Assembly (NCBI GenBank): GCA_029260335.1
Contig: JAJDDL010000328.1
Location: 1-6,915 of the forward strand
Origin: Phycisphaerales bacterium
GTDB lineage: Bacteria > Planctomycetota > Phycisphaerae > Phycisphaerales > UBA1924
Reading direction: 5' to 3'
DNA: 6,915 nt
The notes below the pieces were generated by a model. The model saw only the letters and a program-made list of their open reading frames with translations, made no database searches and was not told the origin of the DNA. Below are positions 5,670 to 6,915 of this stretch, in pieces. Within the stretch, counting starts at the first letter, position 1; every line of letters starts with the position of its first letter. The translations under genes were made by a program, and so were the position numbers.

Positions 5670-6915
5670 ATGAAGAGTTTCATTTCTGCCCTTGCGTGCT
5701 CTGTATTGACCACGGGGCTCGCCGCAGGACTGGCCTCCGCGGCTGCAAGCGAAGCCGTCCGCGACGTCGTCCGCGAGGGCGCGGGCGATCGTCGGGCAAC
5801 GCTCAACGCGATGGAACTCAAGAGCTTCGACCATGGCTTGCTCTCGCAGCTCACTGGCTGGACGAGCCCGATCTCCGCAGGGGAAACCTCGGGCAAGGTC
5901 GTGTTGCTGGTTACCTGGGCGAGCTGGTACACCGCGTCGCACCAGGTGCTGCCGTTGGCCCAGAAGCTGGCCGATCAGCACGCGGGCGACCTAGTCGTTG
6001 TGGGCATCCACCATCCCCAGGGTTTCAAGAACGCCGTGGCTCTGGCCAAGAGCCGGGGCGTGAGCTTCCCGATCGCCCATGACGCCAACGGCAAGGTGCG
6101 CGAAGCGCTGCACGTGGACCAGGACCCGGACTTTTATGTGATCGACCGGGCCGGGCAGATGCGGTATGCCGATATCGCGACCAGCTCGGTGACAGAAGCA
6201 GTTGAGCGGTTGATCGCAGAGTCGCGCAACGACGCGGCGACGCTGAACGCCAGAATCGATGAGGCCCAGCGGATTGCCGAGGAAAATGCCCGGCGAACCG
6301 GCACGATCAACCAAGAGATCGACCTGCGCTCGCTCGGCGAGGTGCCCTTCACGCCGCCGACCGAGGCCGAATGGGCCGCGGTGAAGCTGGCCTCGGAAAC
6401 AAACAGCAGGAATGGCTGGCCGGAAATGCCCGAGGACAACCGCAGCCGCCGGCGCGATGAGCCCGAAGAGCGCACGGTGGCCTTGCCCGAATCGATGCCG
6501 ATGCTGCCCTCTCGTCCGGCGACCAAGGGGCGGGCCGTGGTGCTGTACTTCTGGCATCCGCTGGTGCCGCGCACGGTCGAGCCGACCCTGCGCGACATGG
6601 AACTGCTGCAGAAGCAGAAGGGCCGCGATGTCGCGGTCATCGGCGTGCTGGTTTCGACGGGCAACCGTTCTTCGAGGCGCGATGATGACGACGAAACCAA
6701 CGATCCGGGCATGCTCGGCCGAGCGTTCCGCAATACACCCCGCGAGTTCCATCTGACACACACGATTGCGTTCAACGTCGGCGGCGAGCTGTTCGACGCC
6801 GCGTTCGGCAACTCGGGCCGGGGCAGCAGCGAGCGGTTCGCCCTCGAGGCGTCGGTACGCGATACGTCGGTGCGTGCGGTGCGTGCTCCCGTCGTCGTCC
6901 TCAGCTCAGACAACA
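5670..6915 (+). CDS. Secreted tandem thioredoxin-like protein lacking redox cysteines (3' end outside window)
   Basis: The frame is open from ATG 5670 to the window edge, giving at least 415 residues. The start has a strong ribosome site, AGGAGA, six bases upstream. Residues 1 to about 27 form a signal peptide (Lys2, hydrophobic core, Ala-rich end), so the protein is exported. Domain 1 (about 75-185) has a TlpA/AhpC-like thioredoxin fold: GKVVLLVTWASW, VVVGIHH, and DPDFYVIDRAGQ with the likely cis-Pro153. The active site reads WASWYTAS (83-90), with Tyr87 and Ser90 in place of the two cysteines of WCxxC. A charged, possibly coiled segment follows (about 177-217), then a Pro/Arg-rich linker. 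A second similar domain starts near residue 288 (RAVVLYFWHPLVP, VAVIGVLVST), also without cysteine. The only cysteine, Cys10, is in the signal peptide. It therefore cannot do thiol exchange by itself; a binding or scaffold role is inferred. A cysteine-bearing region could still exist beyond the edge. Confidence 0.82.
   Translation, partial: MKSFISALACSVLTTGLAAGLASAAASEAVRDVVREGAGDRRATLNAMELKSFDHGLLSQLTGWTSPISAGETSGKVVLLVTWASWYTASHQVLPLAQKLADQHAGDLVVVGIHHPQGFKNAVALAKSRGVSFPIAHDANGKVREALHVDQDPDFYVIDRAGQMRYADIATSSVTEAVERLIAESRNDAATLNARIDEAQRIAEENARRTGTINQEIDLRSLGEVPFTPPTEAEWAAVKLASETNSRNGWPEMPEDNRSRRRDEPEERTVALPESMPMLPSRPATKGRAVVLYFWHPLVPRTVEPTLRDMELLQKQKGRDVAVIGVLVSTGNRSSRRDDDDETNDPGMLGRAFRNTPREFHLTHTIAFNVGGELFDAAFGNSGRGSSERFALEASVRDTSVRAVRAPVVVLSSDN

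Overview
The window is GC-rich, with tightly packed genes. The style of its genes suggests a planctomycete, possibly of the Phycisphaerae. That guess rests on three things: the CACAGAG-type intergenic repeat, the use of TAGANT-like -10 boxes, and recollection of similar protein families. It is an inference, not a proven assignment.

Region 1 (about 1-4353) is a compact phage-like cassette. On the minus strand lies a repressor with an XRE helix-turn-helix and a LexA/CI-type S24 self-cleavage domain (112-900). Facing away from it across a roughly 150 bp AT-rich control region is a plus-strand operon of four genes that overlap or touch. They encode a small sigma-region-4-like double helix-turn-helix protein (1053-1457), an ABC-type ATPase (1454-2158), a GNAT-type acyltransferase (2094-2846) and a phage terminase large subunit (2839-4353). 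The ATPase and acyltransferase look like separate-gene versions of the two halves of the COG2401 family (ABC ATPase fused to acetyltransferase). No small terminase, portal, capsid, tail, integrase or lysis gene is present in the window. The operon runs straight into a repeat and then a housekeeping gene.

A plausible model, by inference, is that the S24 protein represses the divergent operon through an inverted repeat overlapping both promoters. RecA-type induction during DNA damage would then release the DNA-binding protein, ATPase, acyltransferase and DNA-packaging motor together. The cassette could be a prophage remnant, a satellite, part of a split gene-transfer-agent-like system, or a domesticated module.

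Region 2 (4354-4530) is intergenic. It holds a 25-bp-arm inverted repeat built from CACAGAG units, followed by a possible leaderless promoter.

Region 3 (4531-5385) encodes a SpoU/TrmH-family RNA 2'-O-methyltransferase, which is a normal chromosomal gene. Region 4 (5386-5669) is non-coding. It has a dense G-run cluster with G-quadruplex potential, a perfect 7-bp hairpin and a TAGAAT -10-like box.

Region 5 (5670 to the window edge) is the 5' part of a secreted protein with two thioredoxin-like domains. Both have lost the redox cysteines. Its 3' end lies outside the window.
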